From: Treponema denticola | GTDB lineage: Bacteria > Spirochaetota > Spirochaetia > Treponematales > Treponemataceae | DNA: 64,000 nt | Direction of reading: 5' to 3' | Assembly (NCBI RefSeq): GCF_024181405.1 | Contig: NZ_CP051302.1 | Location: 2,170,001 to 2,234,000, forward strand | In this document: positions 63,043 to 64,000 of the stretch, piece after piece | Layout of the letters: each line of letters starts with the position of its first letter | Numbering within the stretch: position 1 is the first letter of the stretch | Program-made: the position numbers and the translations under genes | The notes under the pieces: generated by a model | Database searches by the model: none | What the model saw: only the letters and a program-made list of their open reading frames with translations | Told to the model about the DNA's origin: nothing

Positions 63043-63567
63043 TTACTCTTCTTCTTTTTTATCAAGTACCTGAAATGTTTTCATAGAGGCATCGAGCATT
63101 TCCACAATTTCCGGCTCTGCATCATAGGGCAAGGTAGCAGCACAGATATAAAGAATATTGTTGTGCTTAAAAAAATAAAAATAATGTTTTGCAATGCCTT
63201 TCCCTTCAGGCAGTTCTATAATTATTTTTCGGGATTCCAAATTATAATTATTTTCAAATTTTTCTTGCGTTATTACTGTATAAGAGGAGGCAGAGTCATC
63301 GGGCTCTTTTTGACCGGATAAATACTCACTGACTACTTCCTCCATTGAACCGGAAACTTCTTCGGAAACAAAAATCATATTTTGATTTTGCCCTTTTACC
63401 GAATCGCCGTATATTATCTTATATTTCAGCCCGGGATAAGTCATTGCTTCCCAACCGTCAGGCATTTCAAAGGTAAAATCCTTAAAGTCATCTATATAAT
63501 AATCTTGAGATGACAGATAAGAAATCAGTATAAAGATAAAAAAAAGTATCGATAATTTTTTTTGCAT
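63043..63567 (-). CDS. Secreted hypothetical protein
   Basis: This 174-residue protein has a signal peptide (KKLSILFFIFILISYLSSQD). A strand-rich domain follows (DFTFEMPDGWEAMTYPGLKYKIIYGD), with a middle EYLSGQKEPDDSASSYTVITQEKF and the last part KHYFYFFKHNNILYICAATLP. It resembles PsbP/DUF1795-like small envelope proteins. It is followed after 14 bases by the amidase-like gene, so they probably form an operon. Confidence 0.7.
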   Translation of the reverse strand: MQKKLSILFFIFILISYLSSQDYYIDDFKDFTFEMPDGWEAMTYPGLKYKIIYGDSVKGQNQNMIFVSEEVSGSMEEVVSEYLSGQKEPDDSASSYTVITQEKFENNYNLESRKIIIELPEGKGIAKHYFYFFKHNNILYICAATLPYDAEPEIVEMLDASMKTFQVLDKKEEE

Positions 63568-63637
63568 AAAAAGGCTCCTAATATAAAACCAACCTTAAAA
63601 ACTATACAAAAGATGAGGAAAAATGTCAAGGTTTATC

Positions 63638-63725
63638 TTTAACCGTTTAAATAACACGGTTAAAAAACACAGCCGGCTTTTAAAGTGATACCCTACTTTA
63701 ACTTATCCCTGCTTTGCGGTATAAT
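63638..63725 (+). promoter_or_regulatory. pdxS promoter with upstream inverted repeat
   Basis: TTAACT (63698-63703), a 16-base spacer and TATAAT (63720-63725). Further upstream TTTAACCG (63638-63645) and CGGTTAAA (63657-63664) form an inverted repeat that could bind a regulator or end upstream transcription. Confidence 0.55.
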
Positions 63726-63757
63726 TGCACCCGTTCTAAACATTTATGGAGGTTTTT

Positions 63758-64000
63758 ATGGATATTTTAGATAAACTGAGGGGCGGCGTCATTATGGACG
63801 TAACCAACCCCGAGCAGGCCAAGATTGCAGAAAATGCAGGTGCCGTTGCAGTCATGGCCCTCGAAAGAATTCCGGCCGATATAAGGGCAGCCGGAGGGGT
63901 CTCAAGAATGAGCGATCCTAAGATGATTAAAGAAATCATAAAGGCCGTAAAGATTCCCGTTATGGCAAAAGTCAGAATCGGCCACTTTGTAGAAGCTTCA
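63758..64000 (+). CDS. pdxS: Pyridoxal 5'-phosphate synthase PdxS subunit, 5' part
   Basis: The first 81 codons of PdxS (YaaD) are present before the window ends. The sequence ([54 protein letters not shown], then [17 protein letters not shown]) is the highly conserved start of the family. PdxS forms PLP from ribose 5-phosphate, glyceraldehyde 3-phosphate and ammonia from PdxT. GGAGG lies seven bases before the ATG. A pdxT gene probably follows outside the window. Confidence 0.97.
   Translation, partial: MDILDKLRGGVIMDVTNPEQAKIAENAGAVAVMALERIPADIRAAGGVSRMSDPKMIKEIIKAVKIPVMAKVRIGHFVEAS

Noticed and set aside
1..64000. tRNA, rRNA or tmRNA genes
   Set aside because: I saw no T-loop plus acceptor pairing or rRNA-like sequence by eye; a covariance search would be needed to exclude them fully.

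Overview
The window fits an oral spirochaete of the Treponema denticola group. It is moderately low in GC, with lipobox-type lipoproteins, a Cache chemoreceptor, hybrid-cluster protein, FtsH, DeoD and PdxS. The organism name is inferred from gene content and style and was not confirmed by any search. The window opens inside the 3' end of gatB and closes inside the 5' end of pdxS.

About 0.2-28.6 kb is an accessory island of small, mostly single genes on both strands. Many belong to, or look like, families that protect against polymorphic (Rhs/CDI/T6SS-type) toxins: Imm26-like, DUF4375/DMP19, DUF4261, ankyrin, HEAT/ARM-like, DUF2004, DUF4272 and SMI1/KNR4. Between them lie decayed pieces: a frameshifted C-terminal toxin domain beside its probable immunity gene, a cut-down PIN toxin, DUF2262 and HXXEE fragments, a relaxase-free RelB/YafQ pair whose toxin lost its ATG, and several frameshifted genes. 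A Fic-family gene sits behind a promoter with a 12-bp inverted repeat. Two dispersed repeat families run through the island. One is a palindromic element that can be translated within genes (four copies). The other is a double-hairpin element (two copies) whose second stem changes sequence but stays paired.

About 28.5-42.5 kb is mixed chromosomal backbone. It holds a two-component system flanked by secreted His-rich proteins, a zinc-ribbon membrane protein, a lipoprotein/glucosaminidase gene interrupted at an A9 tract, an ABC-2 exporter (ATPase plus two permeases), a methyl-accepting chemotaxis protein, a lipoprotein, a GH29 alpha-L-fucosidase and an AAA/PD-(D/E)XK protein.

About 42.5-52.9 kb is the most coherent unit. 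It contains hcp, a Crp/Fnr regulator, a substrate-binding-protein-like protein with no signal peptide, a P-loop GTPase-like protein with CxxC motifs, and an ABC ATPase without a permease. The hcp and GTPase promoters carry the same GTAAC-N4-GTTAC dyad, each centred 29.5 bp upstream of the first base of the -10 box. That is class II activator geometry and links a poorly described cytoplasmic three-protein system to nitrosative-stress control. A P1B-type metal ATPase with two small partner proteins, then FtsH, follow.

About 53-64 kb holds a decayed Rpn-type gene inside inverted repeats, an MMPL/LolA-like/outer-membrane-protein operon, a VapBC-type pair, a NifU-like scaffold, deoD, a candidate small RNA with its own promoter and terminator, a PsiE-like/CorC_C membrane protein, an amidase-like protein, a secreted protein and pdxS. 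Three genes are broken at homopolymers (A8 at 938, C7 at 18914, A9 at 33527). In each, one base fewer would restore a full-length protein, which raises slipped-strand phase variation as a theme.
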